Below, one piece after another: positions 22,627 to 32,498 of a DNA stretch of 34,887 bases; within the stretch, counting starts at the first letter, position 1; every line of letters begins with the position of its first letter. Where the stretch lies: positions 1-34,887 of the forward strand of contig JAEZIB010000022.1 in assembly GCA_023416275.1 (NCBI GenBank), given 5' to 3'. A program made the translations under genes and the position numbers. This stretch comes from Bacillota bacterium (lineage in GTDB: Bacteria; Bacillota; Clostridia; Acetivibrionales; DSM-1351). The notes below the pieces were generated by a model, which did no database searches, was not told the origin of the DNA, and saw only the letters and a list, made by a program, of their open reading frames with translations.

Positions 22627-23153
22627 TGCCACTTGTTGAAAAAAGATATGCCCAGGCTATAATGGAATTATCACAAAGTGATATAGAGGTTATTCGGCAG
22701 GAGCTTGAAGAATTTGTAGCAATTTATAACTCAGACAAAGAGTTTAGTAGCTTTATGGTTAATCCAACCATTAAAGTAGATAAAAAACAGGCTGTTATTA
22801 GAAATGTTTTTACTGATAAGCTTAGTAGAAATATGCTAAATTTTATTTTACTACTTATTTCTAAAAAACGTATAATGAACATACCAGAAATTTATGAGCA
22901 GCTTGTACGCTTGATAAATGAAAAAAGTAACGTTTTGGATATGAAGATTATTACAGCAGAGCCGCTAGATGAGCAACAACTTCTTAGGATAAAAGAAAAA
23001 TTTAGAAATAAATATAATGCGGTGGCAGTTAAGTCAGAAGAATTGGTAGATGCTTCAATTATTGGCGGTATTAAGGTAATAATTGGAGATAAAGTTTTTG
23101 ATGGAAGTATTAAAGGCAGAATAGAATCATTAACTGAGTTGGTTAGTATATAA
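22626..23153 (+). CDS. atpH: F1Fo ATP synthase subunit delta
   Basis: A 175-residue soluble protein. It opens MPLVEKRYAQAIMELSQS, the helical N-terminal domain that binds the top of F1, and ends with DASIIGGIKVIIGDKVFDGS, the conserved C-terminal motif that contacts subunit b. The ATG at 22626 overlaps the atpF stop (TGATG), which implies translational coupling; TTG 22623 is a poorer choice. atpA follows 31 bp later. Confidence 0.95.
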   Translation: MPLVEKRYAQAIMELSQSDIEVIRQELEEFVAIYNSDKEFSSFMVNPTIKVDKKQAVIRNVFTDKLSRNMLNFILLLISKKRIMNIPEIYEQLVRLINEKSNVLDMKIITAEPLDEQQLLRIKEKFRNKYNAVAVKSEELVDASIIGGIKVIIGDKVFDGSIKGRIESLTELVSI

Positions 23154-23184
23154 TAATCAGCAGACAGAGTATGGGGTGAGAAAC

Positions 23185-24693
23185 ATGAGTCTTAGACCAG
23201 ATGAAATTAGCTCAATTATAAAGCAGCAGATAGAGAACTATGGTGCTGCAGTTAAAACTGATGATGTAGGATATGTCCTTCAGGCAGGAGATGGAATAGC
23301 AACTATTTACGGACTTCAGTCATGTATGTCCGGTGAGCTTTTACAGTTTGAAAATAATGTGTACGGTATGGCTCAGAATCTTGATGAGGATAGCGTAGGA
23401 TGCGTTATTTTAGGTGATGACAGACAGATCAGAGAAGGTACAACTGTAAAGAGAACGGGTAAGACAGTTCAAATACCAGTTGGAAATAAAATGATAGGAA
23501 GAGTCGTTAACCCATTAGGTAAGCCAATAGATGGCAAAGGTGAAATTGACACTGATTCTTATCGTCCTGTAGAATTTCTTGCACCAGGTGTTATAGACAG
23601 AAAATGTGTAAATACACCTTTGCAGACAGGTATAATGGCAATTGATGCACTTATTCCTATCGGAAGAGGACAAAGAGAACTAATAATAGGTGACAGGCAA
23701 ACAGGTAAGACTGCAATAGCAATTGATACAATAATTAATCAAAAAGGTAAAGATGTAATTTGTATTTATGTTGCTATTGGTCAAAAAGCATCAACTATTA
23801 CAGGTATTGTTGATAAACTGGAAAAGTATGGAGCAATGGAATATTCAATTGTAGTGTCTTCAACAGCAAGTGATATGTCTTCAATACAGTATCTTGCACC
23901 ATATGCAGGCTGTGCTATTGCTGAGGATTTCATGTACAGATATCATAAAGATGTATTGATTATTTATGATGATTTATCTAAACATGCAGTTGCATACAGA
24001 GCAATGTCCTTGCTTCTCAAGAGACCTCCTGGACGTGAAGCATATCCAGGTGACGTTTTCTATTTGCACTCTAGACTATTAGAGAGGGCAGCAAAAATTA
24101 GTGACGAGATGGGTGGGGGTTCAATTACTGCACTTCCTATAATTGAAACTTTAGCAGGAGATGTTTCTGCATATATTCCTACAAATGTAATATCAATTAC
24201 TGATGGCCAGATTTATTTGGAATCTGAGTTGTTTTTTGCAGGACAAAGGCCAGCTGTTAATGTTGGACTATCAGTTTCAAGAGTTGGTGGTTCTGCACAG
24301 ATAAAGGCTATGAAGAAAATTGCAGGTCCACTTAGAATTAATTTGGCACAATACAGAGAATTAGAAGCATTTGCGCAGTTTGGTTCTGACCTGGATAAGC
24401 AGACAAGAGACAAGCTGTTCCAGGGTGCAAGATTGTTTGAAACTTTGAAGCAGCCACAGTACTCAACATTGCCCGTAGAAGAACAGGTAGTGATTCTTTA
24501 TAGTGCAACTAATAAATATCTGATGGATTTACCTGTTAATAAGGCTAGTAAGTTTAATAAAGAATTAGTAGAATATGTTAAGGATAAATATCCTAAAATA
24601 CTTACCGACATATCAAAGACAGGAAATATTGATGATGATAGTATTAAATTATTAAAAACAGCTGTAGAGGAATTTAAAGCACAATTTGTATAA
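23185..24693 (+). CDS. atpA: F1Fo ATP synthase subunit alpha
   Basis: A 502-residue protein of standard length. The Walker A loop GDRQTGKT is at 169-176, and the alpha signature PAVNVGLSVSRVGGSAQ lies near 360. Alpha subunits bind nucleotide at the non-catalytic sites and alternate with beta in the F1 hexamer; the arginine finger is in the SVSRVGG region. ATG 23185 follows GGGGTGA by about 6 nt; the GTG at 23176 lies within that ribosome site. The context GTGAGAAACATG closely resembles that before atpF. Confidence 0.98.
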   Translation: MSLRPDEISSIIKQQIENYGAAVKTDDVGYVLQAGDGIATIYGLQSCMSGELLQFENNVYGMAQNLDEDSVGCVILGDDRQIREGTTVKRTGKTVQIPVGNKMIGRVVNPLGKPIDGKGEIDTDSYRPVEFLAPGVIDRKCVNTPLQTGIMAIDALIPIGRGQRELIIGDRQTGKTAIAIDTIINQKGKDVICIYVAIGQKASTITGIVDKLEKYGAMEYSIVVSSTASDMSSIQYLAPYAGCAIAEDFMYRYHKDVLIIYDDLSKHAVAYRAMSLLLKRPPGREAYPGDVFYLHSRLLERAAKISDEMGGGSITALPIIETLAGDVSAYIPTNVISITDGQIYLESELFFAGQRPAVNVGLSVSRVGGSAQIKAMKKIAGPLRINLAQYRELEAFAQFGSDLDKQTRDKLFQGARLFETLKQPQYSTLPVEEQVVILYSATNKYLMDLPVNKASKFNKELVEYVKDKYPKILTDISKTGNIDDDSIKLLKTAVEEFKAQFV

Positions 24694-24712
24694 GTCTTTG
24701 CATTTAAGAGTT

Positions 24713-24731
24713 GAGAAAAGCTAATTTTCTC
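24713..24731 (+). other. Small hairpin between atpA and atpG
   Basis: GAGAAAA (24713-24719) pairs with TTTTCTC (24725-24731) around GCTAA in the 167-bp gap. No T-run follows. Confidence 0.45.
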
Positions 24732-24860
24732 TGCAGATGTAAAAGTCTCTATGTATGGAACATTGACTTTGCAGTATGGATTGTTTGTATTCAACAAAGA
24801 TAAAAGAATTTTGATATAAATTAATGTCGTTACTGTGCGACGGAAAAGGCGGGTTATCAT

Positions 24861-25745
24861 ATGGCAAATAATATGCGTGAGATTAAATCGCATATAAAAA
24901 GTATAAATCAGATGCGACAAATTACAAAAGCCATGAAGCTGATATCAACGTCAAAGCTGAAAAAGGCAAGAGCGCAGCTAGAAGTTACTCTTCCTTACTT
25001 TAATAAGGTTAAAGAAACCATTGCAGACATCCTAGAACATAGCGGAGATGTTGAAAGCAAGTTTTTTGACTTAAAGGATAAAAAAGAGGGTAAAAAGAAG
25101 GCATATATTATCTTGACTGGTGATAAGGGTCTAGCAGGTGGTTATAATAGCAATATTATCAAGCTTGCAGAGAGAACTATTGGTAAAGACAAAGATAATG
25201 CGGCCCTTCTAGTTGCTGGTATTTCAGGCAGAGCTTATTTTGTTAGAAAAAATTATAATGTCCACACTGAATTTGATTATGCAGTGCAAAATCCTACAGT
25301 GTATAGAGCTAGAGAAATAACAGATATTATACTTGATATGTACAATAAACAAGAAGTAGATGAAGTTGACATAATATATACGGAGATGGTATCTGCTATT
25401 TCGCTTCAGCCTAAGGTGTTAAAGTTATTACCTATTGAGATAAGTGCTTTGTGTGAGGATATTAAGGACATTGAAATCAAAATAGATGAAAAGGCGAAGT
25501 ATGAACCATCACCAGCTGCAGTTTTAGATATTTTGATTCCTAAATATATTAAAGGAATTATGTATGGTGTATTTGTTCAGGCTTTTACAAGTGAGCAAAG
25601 TGCACGTATGACTGCAATGGATAATGCAACAACAAATGCAGATGATATGCTTCAGAAATTAAATTTATATTATAATAGGGCAAGGCAGGCTGCTATTACT
25701 CAGGAAATATCTGAAATTGTAGGCGGTGCATCAGCGTTAAAATAA
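24861..25745 (+). CDS. atpG: F1Fo ATP synthase subunit gamma
   Basis: A 294-residue protein forming the central rotor shaft. N-terminal REIKSHIKSINQMRQITKAM and C-terminal RMTAMDNATTNADDMLQKLN are the two halves of the coiled coil and are family signatures; ITQEISEIVGGASAL ends the protein. The central Rossmann-like region (about 75-205) includes GDKGLAGGYNSNI. AAGGCGGG lies about 7 nt before ATG 24861. It is 167 bp after atpA, an unusually wide gap for this operon. Confidence 0.97.
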   Translation: MANNMREIKSHIKSINQMRQITKAMKLISTSKLKKARAQLEVTLPYFNKVKETIADILEHSGDVESKFFDLKDKKEGKKKAYIILTGDKGLAGGYNSNIIKLAERTIGKDKDNAALLVAGISGRAYFVRKNYNVHTEFDYAVQNPTVYRAREITDIILDMYNKQEVDEVDIIYTEMVSAISLQPKVLKLLPIEISALCEDIKDIEIKIDEKAKYEPSPAAVLDILIPKYIKGIMYGVFVQAFTSEQSARMTAMDNATTNADDMLQKLNLYYNRARQAAITQEISEIVGGASALK

Positions 25746-25871
25746 GTACAAATGTGTATAATTAAATTAAGTCATAGTGTTCTTATTTTTTGTATTAAGC
25801 TGGTGTAGGCAAAAAGCCTTTTCACTTTGCTATTTTAATTGCGTGCAATGTCACGTAGATGGGAGGTAAAT

Positions 25872-27269
25872 ATGGCAGGAAGTACTGGAAAAATTGTTAC
25901 AGTTATAGGACCTGTACTAGATATTAGATTTGAAGATGGAGAATTGCCAAATATATATAATGCTATTAAAATACCTATGAATCCAGAGACTATAACTGCA
26001 GAAGTAGTACAGCATCTGGGAAATAATACTGTTAGATGTGTTGCTATGTCTTCTACTGATGGTTTGGTAAGAGGAATGGATGCATTAGACACAGGAGATG
26101 CAATTAAGGTTCCTGTTGGTAAGGAAGTTTTAGGAAGAGTTTTTAATGTATTAGGTGAGCCAGTTGATAAAGGAGCGCCTGTTGAGACAGCTGATTATCT
26201 TCCAATACATAGGCCTGCGCCTTCGTTTGAAGAACAGAAGCCTTCAACAGAAATTCTTGAAACTGGAATAAAGGTTGTTGACTTACTTGCTCCATATGCA
26301 AAGGGTGGAAAGATTGGATTGTTTGGTGGAGCTGGAGTTGGTAAAACTGTTTTAATAATGGAATTGATTAGAAATGTAGCCAATGAACACGGAGGGTATT
26401 CAGTATTTACAGGTGTTGGTGAGAGAACAAGAGAAGGTAATGACTTATGGAATGAAATGACAGAGTCAGGTGTTATATCAAAGACTGCCATGGTATTTGG
26501 ACAAATGAATGAGCCGCCTGGAGCAAGAATGAGGGTTGGGCTAACTGGACTTACAATGGCGGAGTATTTTAGAGATTCAATGGGACAGGACGTTCTTTTG
26601 TTTATAGATAATATATTTAGATTTATTCAAGCAGGCTCAGAGGTTTCTGCACTTTTGGGAAGAATTCCTTCGGCGGTTGGTTATCAGCCAACTCTTGCCA
26701 CAGATGTTGGAGCACTTCAAGAGAGAATAGCATCTACCAAAAAAGGTTCTATAACATCAGTACAGGCAGTTTATGTACCTGCTGATGACTTGACAGACCC
26801 AGCACCTGCTACTACCTTTGCACATTTGGATGCAACTACTGTTTTGAGCAGAGATATTGTTGCGATGGGGATTTATCCAGCTGTCGACCCGCTCGAATCT
26901 ACTTCAAGACTACTTGATCCTAAAGTAATTGGAGACGAGCATTATAATGTTGCCAGAAGAGTTCAAGAGGTTTTACAGAGAAATAAGGAACTTCAGGATA
27001 TTATAGCTATATTAGGTATGGATGAGTTGCCAGAAGAAGACAAATTAACTGTATTTAGGGCTAGAAAAATACAAAGATACTTATCACAGCCATTCTTTGT
27101 TGCTGAACAGTTTACAGGATATAAAGGTAAATATGTACCAATCAAGGAAACTATACGTGGCTTTAAGGAAATATTAGACGGCAAAATGGATGACATTCCT
27201 GAATCAGCCTTCTATATGAAGGGTACTATTGAAGAGGTGTATGAAGCAGCAAAAGAGATAGAGGAGTAA
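25872..27269 (+). CDS. atpD: F1Fo ATP synthase subunit beta
   Basis: A 465-residue protein with the catalytic sites. The Walker A loop GGAGVGKT is at 152-159, catalytic Glu is in GVGERTREGND, and ALLGRIPSAVGYQPTLATD is the beta signature. The segment MDELPEEDKLTVFRARKI near the C-terminus is the DELSEED-type lever that pushes gamma. ATG 25872 follows GGGAGGT by 5 nt; a frame from 25839 has no ribosome site. It lies 126 bp after atpG. Confidence 0.98.
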   Translation: MAGSTGKIVTVIGPVLDIRFEDGELPNIYNAIKIPMNPETITAEVVQHLGNNTVRCVAMSSTDGLVRGMDALDTGDAIKVPVGKEVLGRVFNVLGEPVDKGAPVETADYLPIHRPAPSFEEQKPSTEILETGIKVVDLLAPYAKGGKIGLFGGAGVGKTVLIMELIRNVANEHGGYSVFTGVGERTREGNDLWNEMTESGVISKTAMVFGQMNEPPGARMRVGLTGLTMAEYFRDSMGQDVLLFIDNIFRFIQAGSEVSALLGRIPSAVGYQPTLATDVGALQERIASTKKGSITSVQAVYVPADDLTDPAPATTFAHLDATTVLSRDIVAMGIYPAVDPLESTSRLLDPKVIGDEHYNVARRVQEVLQRNKELQDIIAILGMDELPEEDKLTVFRARKIQRYLSQPFFVAEQFTGYKGKYVPIKETIRGFKEILDGKMDDIPESAFYMKGTIEEVYEAAKEIEE

Positions 27270-27352
27270 ATGTCGTATTAGGCGATAACTTCGTTTGATA
27301 GCTTACTCCATTATTTTGAAGGCACTTTACAGCTCATGGAGGTAATAAAGAT

Positions 27353-27754
27353 ATGCCCACATTTTTTTTAGAGGTATTAACACCTGAAAGAAAGTTTTTT
27401 TCTGCTGAAGCAGAGGAAGTTATATTTAGAACTGTTGATGGAGAGATGGGAGTCCTTGCAAAACATGCGCCTACAGTTGTAGCGGTAGATGTGGGACCTA
27501 TCAAAATCAAAGCAGAGGGCAAATGGATAGAGGCTCTTGTTACAGAGGGGTTTGCTGAAATTATGCCTGACAAGGTAGTTATATTAACGGATACTGCTGA
27601 GTACCCAGAGGAAATAGATTTTAATAGAGCAAAGGCAGCTAAAGAACGTGCCGAGGAGAGACTGCAGAAGCAGCTTAGCCAAATAGAGTATGTACGTTCA
27701 AAAACAGCACTTGCTAGAGCTATGGCTCGTATGAAGATGACAAATCAAAAATAA
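27353..27754 (+). CDS. atpC: F1Fo ATP synthase subunit epsilon
   Basis: A 133-residue protein. Residues 1-84 form the beta-sandwich (PTFFLEVLTPERKFFSAEAE, then DGEMGVLAKHAPTV), and about 90-133 the two-helix C-terminal domain that can inhibit ATP hydrolysis. It couples gamma to the c-ring. GGAGGT lies 9 nt before ATG 27353. It is the last gene of the operon, followed by a strong terminator. Confidence 0.96.
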   Translation: MPTFFLEVLTPERKFFSAEAEEVIFRTVDGEMGVLAKHAPTVVAVDVGPIKIKAEGKWIEALVTEGFAEIMPDKVVILTDTAEYPEEIDFNRAKAAKERAEERLQKQLSQIEYVRSKTALARAMARMKMTNQK

Positions 27755-27791
27755 AAAAGATAAAGTTTTATCAAAGAGACTGTTGCTAATT

Positions 27792-27863
27792 AACTCCCAC
27801 AATAAATATTGTACTCAAAACCGTACAATATTTATTGTGGGAGTTGTTTTGCAAGGGGTCTTT
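27792..27863 (+). terminator. Terminator of the atp operon
   Basis: A perfect 23-bp stem (27792-27814 with 27823-27845, starting AACTCCCACAATAAA) around the 8-nt loop TCAAAACC, followed by GTTTTG and TTTTTTT at about 27861. It lies 37 nt after atpC. Confidence 0.85.
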
Positions 27864-28265
27864 TTTTGTTGCGTGCATAGCGAATACCAGGCCTATGTAA
27901 GGCATATCGTCCGAATGATGATATTTGATGCTGATAAGAATAACACTATGTATTTCCTCCCTCATCCAAATTAATATAAAAACTAGAGATTCATATAAAA
28001 TATAAATATTTGTAACAAAAAACAGAAAAATAAAAAATATATAAAAAAATAAGTAAATAAAGGATTAACAAGTAAAAATATGTAAATAGATATAAAAATG
28101 CACTTCTTTTATAATAATAATATAGAGTAGGGGTATTAGCACTTGATTTAGGAATTTCGTATTAAGAACAATAAATTAAGTGTTGAACTTAGTCTGGGCA
28201 ATGCTGGAATTAAAGGTTAGAAGTATTAACCAGATTACTCAAACAAATAATTAGGGGGAATTATT
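27864..28265. other. AT-rich region upstream of the xylanase cluster
   Basis: No gene is seen. 27990-28120 is almost pure A/T with repeated GTAAATA. No convincing promoter pair was found, although TATAAT occurs near 28110. A short inverted repeat GGTTA/TAACC (28215-28231) lies 35 nt upstream of the first enzyme gene. No clear catabolite (cre) site was seen. Confidence 0.4.
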
Positions 28266-30443
28266 ATGGAAGGTAATTCGAAAAGAGGTTCTAGGCTTAA
28301 AAAAGTATTTGTATTTCTATTAGTGATATGCATGATGCTATCACAAATGTCTCTTGCGTTTGCATGGCAGCCTGACAAGGGAGATGGTACTTTCACAAAC
28401 CCAGTAATGTATGCAGACTATCCTGACCCAAGTATGATAAGGGTCGGCAATTATTTTTATTTAGCATCTTCCACGTTTGTTAATTCACCAGGTCTTGTCA
28501 TTTGCAGATCAGAAGATATGGTTAACTGGGAAATCGTTGGTCATTGTATAGATAAATTGTCTGACGCTTACAACATGACCAATGGTACAACTAAATATGC
28601 TTCTGGATGCTTTGCTCCATCAATAGCATACAAGGATGGTACATTTTATGTAATTGTTAATATGAATGATGGTACAGGAGCTCGTATTTATTATTCAAAG
28701 GATGTAAGCGGTGCATGGAAATACTATAACTTGGGCGCTAGCTATTTTGATCCATGTATATTTATTGATACTGATGGAACTCCATATATTGCATATGGAG
28801 GGGCTTTTGAGAAGCAAATCAGCATGATACAGCTGAAACCTGATTTAAGCGGTACAGTTGGATCGTCAAGAGCAATTTGTACTTATGGTAATATTGAAGG
28901 AGCACATTTAACAAAGGTAAATGGAAAATACTATTTATTTAATGCTGTTCCAGCACGTAGTTTAGTATGCTCTCGTGCCTCAAGCGTTTGGGGACCTTAT
29001 GGTGAAACTATTACATTGTGTACAGCAGGAAAAGGTGGACACCAAGGCGGTATAGTTGATTTGCCAGATGGTAGCTACTGGGGATATCTTCATCAGGATG
29101 ACGGCGCACCGGGTCGTATGACCAGAATATGTCCTATTACTTGGCAGAATGGCTGGCCTATGTTCGGCAGAGAGGGTCATATAGGTCAAGTAGAAAGCTC
29201 TTATACAAAGCCTATTAAAGGTAAGGATATCAAGATGCCGCAAGCATCGGATGAATTTAATGGAGGTTCTTTAGGGCTTCAATGGATGTGGAATCATAAT
29301 CCTGATAATACAAAATGGTCTTTAACAGGATCAACTCTTAGACTAAAGCCTACTACTGCATCTGATTTCTGGAAGGCAAGAAATAGCTTAACTCAAAAAG
29401 GTCAAGGTTTGGTTAGCACTGGTACAATCAAGATAGACTGCAGCAAAATGCAGCCTAGTGATATCGGCGGATTAGGTATGCTGGGAGATCCTAGAGGTTA
29501 TATTGCTGTAACAGGAAGCCCAAGGAAAATAATAATGACTGAAGAAGAAGTAGTTAAAGGTACGGCTACAAATATAACATCAGATATTTTATATTTAAGA
29601 ATACAAATGGATATGAGTACTAAAAAAGCAACATTCTACTGGAAAGATGACACTAGAAATTGGCAGCAGCTTGGAACAGCTATAACAATGGGCTTTGATT
29701 GGCAGTACGGTACTTTCCAAGGAGAACAGTATGCTATTATGAACTTCAGTCCTTCTGCAAGTACAGGATATATGGATGTTGATTGGTTCAGATTGAATGA
29801 TGAGCCAGGTCCTGATGCACCAGCACCAGAGCCTATATCAGCTTTTACACAGATTGAAGCAGAAAAATATTATACACAGTCTGGAACACAAACTGAAGAT
29901 AATACTACTGGTGGTGGACAGAATGTAGGTTACATAGAAAACGGAGATTATCTTGTATTTAAAAATGTAGATTTCGGTACTGGTGCTACAGGTTTCCAGG
30001 CTAGTGCAGCTAGTGCTACAGAAGGCGGAAATATAGAACTACGTCTGGATAGCTTGACAGGAACATTAATAGGAACTTGCAAAGTTCCAGGCACAGGTGG
30101 ATGGCAAACTTGGGCTGATGCAAAATGTAGTGTTAGCGGAGCAAGTGGTAAACATGACTTGTACGTTAAATTTACTGGAGATAGTGGATACTTAATGAAT
30201 TTAGATTGGTTTAAGTTTGGTGCAGATGTCATTTCTACAGATAAATTGGGTGATGTAAATGCTGATAAATCAATAGATTCATTAGATCTAGTGCTGATTA
30301 AAAAGCATCTTCTAGGGGCTGAAACAATTGAAAATACTAGCTTGGCTGACTTAGATGCCAGTGGAACTGTTGACGCAATTGATTTTGCATTAATGAAGCA
30401 ATATCTACTGGGAATTATAACAACTTTTCCAGGTGAAAAGTAG
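28266..30443 (+). CDS. Secreted GH43-CBM6-dockerin enzyme (beta-xylosidase/arabinofuranosidase type)
   Basis: A 725-residue protein. A signal peptide ends at about Ala33 (MSLAFA). The GH43 five-blade propeller spans about 40-310, with catalytic base Asp54 (YADYPDPSMI), pKa-tuning Asp162 (FDPCIFIDTDG) and acid Glu211 (GNIEGAHLTK). A beta-sandwich domain found with many GH43 enzymes follows (about 325-515, DEFNGGSLGLQWMWNHNPDN). CBM6 is at 527-652 and a type I dockerin at 660-722, with two calcium loops (DVNADKSIDSLD and DLDASGTVDAID). Such enzymes remove xylose or arabinose from xylan oligosaccharides; which one is not decided here. ATG 28266 follows GGGGGA. It is the first gene of a dockerin enzyme cluster. 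Confidence 0.92.
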   Translation: MEGNSKRGSRLKKVFVFLLVICMMLSQMSLAFAWQPDKGDGTFTNPVMYADYPDPSMIRVGNYFYLASSTFVNSPGLVICRSEDMVNWEIVGHCIDKLSDAYNMTNGTTKYASGCFAPSIAYKDGTFYVIVNMNDGTGARIYYSKDVSGAWKYYNLGASYFDPCIFIDTDGTPYIAYGGAFEKQISMIQLKPDLSGTVGSSRAICTYGNIEGAHLTKVNGKYYLFNAVPARSLVCSRASSVWGPYGETITLCTAGKGGHQGGIVDLPDGSYWGYLHQDDGAPGRMTRICPITWQNGWPMFGREGHIGQVESSYTKPIKGKDIKMPQASDEFNGGSLGLQWMWNHNPDNTKWSLTGSTLRLKPTTASDFWKARNSLTQKGQGLVSTGTIKIDCSKMQPSDIGGLGMLGDPRGYIAVTGSPRKIIMTEEEVVKGTATNITSDILYLRIQMDMSTKKATFYWKDDTRNWQQLGTAITMGFDWQYGTFQGEQYAIMNFSPSASTGYMDVDWFRLNDEPGPDAPAPEPISAFTQIEAEKYYTQSGTQTEDNTTGGGQNVGYIENGDYLVFKNVDFGTGATGFQASAASATEGGNIELRLDSLTGTLIGTCKVPGTGGWQTWADAKCSVSGASGKHDLYVKFTGDSGYLMNLDWFKFGADVISTDKLGDVNADKSIDSLDLVLIKKHLLGAETIENTSLADLDASGTVDAIDFALMKQYLLGIITTFPGEK

Positions 30444-30681
30444 AGTGAGAATATATTAAACAGAAAGCCAATAGGTAGCTGGTTATTTAGACTGAAAATG
30501 TTATAACGATACGCATATATTTAATAGATACATATAATTTAGGGCGGAATGTTTTTGTGACGGCAATGGAATCTGCAATTATCTAGAAATATCCGCTTAG
30601 AAAAGTAACTGAACTACCAATTGAAATTAGTAATAGGTCAACTAGAAACATAACTAAATAATATTTTTTGGAGGTATGAAA
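30444..30681. other. Gap between the first two xylanase-cluster genes
   Basis: 238 bp with no gene. GCGGA/TCCGC at about 30544 and 30589 could close a long loop. No terminator was seen, so the genes may be cotranscribed. Confidence 0.35.
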
Positions 30682-32322
30682 ATGTTTAATAAAAAAAGAG
30701 GCATGAGAATAGTAAGTGCAATATTAGTTGCTTTTAGTCTTTTAAGTACTATCAGTATTCCTGCTGATGCTGCAATGGCTACAGGCAAGGCTAAATATGT
30801 AGGAAATATATGGTATGGTGGCAGTGAACCTTCTAAATATGGAGACTACTGGAATCAGCTTACTCCTGAAAATGCCAGCAAATGGGGATCAGTTGAAGGC
30901 CAACAGGGTTCATACAATTTTAGCCAAGCTAAAGCAATGTATAACTATTGTAAAACAAATAAAATTCCATTCAAATTCCATACTATGATTTGGGGTTCAC
31001 AGTACCCTAACTGGTTAGGAAATCTTTCAGACTCAGCTAGAAAAACAGCAATTGAGAACTGGTTTAAAGCAGTTGCACAGAACTTCCCAGCAATAGACGA
31101 AATGGATGTTGTAAATGAAGCAATGAAAGGACACGCACCTTTCCCATATAAGAATGCTATCGGTGGTGATAATGGCCTTTATGGAACTGGTTACGACTGG
31201 ATAGTATGGTCATTTGAACAAGCACGTAAATACTTCCCAAATACAAAACTTTTCATTAATGACTATAACGTTTTGTGCCCAGACGGTTGGAGTTGTATTA
31301 ACGAATATATTACAGTAATAAATATATTGAAGAAAAGAAATTTAATTGATGGTATTGGATGTCAATCTCACGGTCTTGAAACTCAGAATGTTGCTGATGT
31401 AAAGAAAAAGTTGGATAGACTTGCAGCTACAGGAGTAGATATATACATTTCTGAATTAGATTTAAATATTGCTGATGACAATCAACAGTTAAATAAAATG
31501 AAAGAACTTTTCCCTGTAATGTATGAACATGCAGCAGTTAAAGGTATTACATATTGGGGTTATCTACAAGGACATACATGGATTGCAAACTCTCATTTAA
31601 TCCGCAGTAATGGAACAGAAAGACCAGCTCTTACTTGGTTGAAGTCATATATTCCTACTGCTCCAATTGGCAATGATGAACCAGAAGTAATAGATCCAAG
31701 AAGTGCATTTACAAAGATTGAAGCAGAAAGCTTTAATAGCCAATCTGGTGTTGAAACTGAAACTTGCGGTGATACAGATGGTGGAATGAATATTGGATTT
31801 ATTCAAGATGGTGATTATGTTGTTTATAAAAAAATAGACTTCGGAAGCGGTGCAACATCTTTTGAAGCAAGAACTTCTTCTGAAACATCAGGTGGAGACA
31901 TAGAATTACGTTTAGACAGCCCTACAGGAACTTTAATTGGATATTGTAATGTTGCTCCTACTGGCGGTTGGCAGACATATTCTACAAGTACTTGTAGTGT
32001 TAGTGGTGCAACTGGTGAGCATGATTTATACATGGTATTTAGAGGTGTTGACAATTATGTATTAAATGTGAACTGGTGGAAGTTTAGTAATCAGCCAATT
32101 CAAACAATTAAATATGGTGATCTTGATGGTAGTGGTGACGTTAATGCTCTTGATTTTTCACTGATGAAACAGTATTTGCTTGGAGCTATAACTACATTCC
32201 CTTCTGATAACGGGTTAAAAGCAGCAGATTTAGACGCAAGTGGCAGCATAGATGCACTTGATTTTGTACAAATGAAAGAATACCTTCTTGGGATGAGAAC
32301 AAAGTTCCAAGCTGAAATGTAA
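30682..32322 (+). CDS. Secreted GH10 endo-beta-1,4-xylanase with CBM6 and dockerin
   Basis: A 546-residue protein. The signal peptide ends near Ala30-31 (IPADAA). The GH10 barrel spans about 38-325, with acid/base Glu146 in MDVVNEAMKG and nucleophile Glu258 in DIYISELDLNIAD; WGSVEGQQG and FHTMIWGSQYPNWL are further family motifs. CBM6 is at 343-468 and a dockerin at 478-546, both repeats having the Ala-Leu pair (NALD, DALD). It cuts the xylan backbone internally. ATG 30682 is 7 nt after GGAGG; the in-frame ATG at 30676 is too close to that site. The CBM6 closely resembles those of the flanking genes. Confidence 0.95.
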   Translation: MFNKKRGMRIVSAILVAFSLLSTISIPADAAMATGKAKYVGNIWYGGSEPSKYGDYWNQLTPENASKWGSVEGQQGSYNFSQAKAMYNYCKTNKIPFKFHTMIWGSQYPNWLGNLSDSARKTAIENWFKAVAQNFPAIDEMDVVNEAMKGHAPFPYKNAIGGDNGLYGTGYDWIVWSFEQARKYFPNTKLFINDYNVLCPDGWSCINEYITVINILKKRNLIDGIGCQSHGLETQNVADVKKKLDRLAATGVDIYISELDLNIADDNQQLNKMKELFPVMYEHAAVKGITYWGYLQGHTWIANSHLIRSNGTERPALTWLKSYIPTAPIGNDEPEVIDPRSAFTKIEAESFNSQSGVETETCGDTDGGMNIGFIQDGDYVVYKKIDFGSGATSFEARTSSETSGGDIELRLDSPTGTLIGYCNVAPTGGWQTYSTSTCSVSGATGEHDLYMVFRGVDNYVLNVNWWKFSNQPIQTIKYGDLDGSGDVNALDFSLMKQYLLGAITTFPSDNGLKAADLDASGSIDALDFVQMKEYLLGMRTKFQAEM

Positions 32323-32331
32323 TATAGATTT

Positions 32332-32374
32332 TTAAAAGGGGTATTATAAAATTATTTTTGTAATACTCCTTTAA
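32332..32374 (+). other. Intercistronic hairpin in the xylanase cluster
   Basis: An imperfect stem of about 18 bp: 32332-32351 (TTAAAAGGGGTATTATAAAA) with 32356-32374, allowing two wobble pairs and a bulge. It starts 9 nt after the GH10 stop and lacks a clear T-run. It could stabilise the GH10 message or give partial termination. Confidence 0.5.
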
Positions 32375-32498
32375 GTGCATATTCTGGAAATAATAAGTTG
32401 GTTGACCTATTATTAAAAAATTATAAAATGTGTTTTGATCTTTTTGTAAATCATTTTTCTGGGTTCAGAAATAAAAATAAGTACAAATAGGAGGAAAT

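Noticed and set aside
27783..27974. A 63-codon open frame downstream of atpC
   Set aside because: It runs through the 23-bp terminator hairpin, lacks a ribosome site and has no recognisable protein features.
28140..28265. Catabolite-repression (cre) operator for the xylanase cluster
   Set aside because: No sequence close to the TGNAANCGNTNNCA consensus was found.
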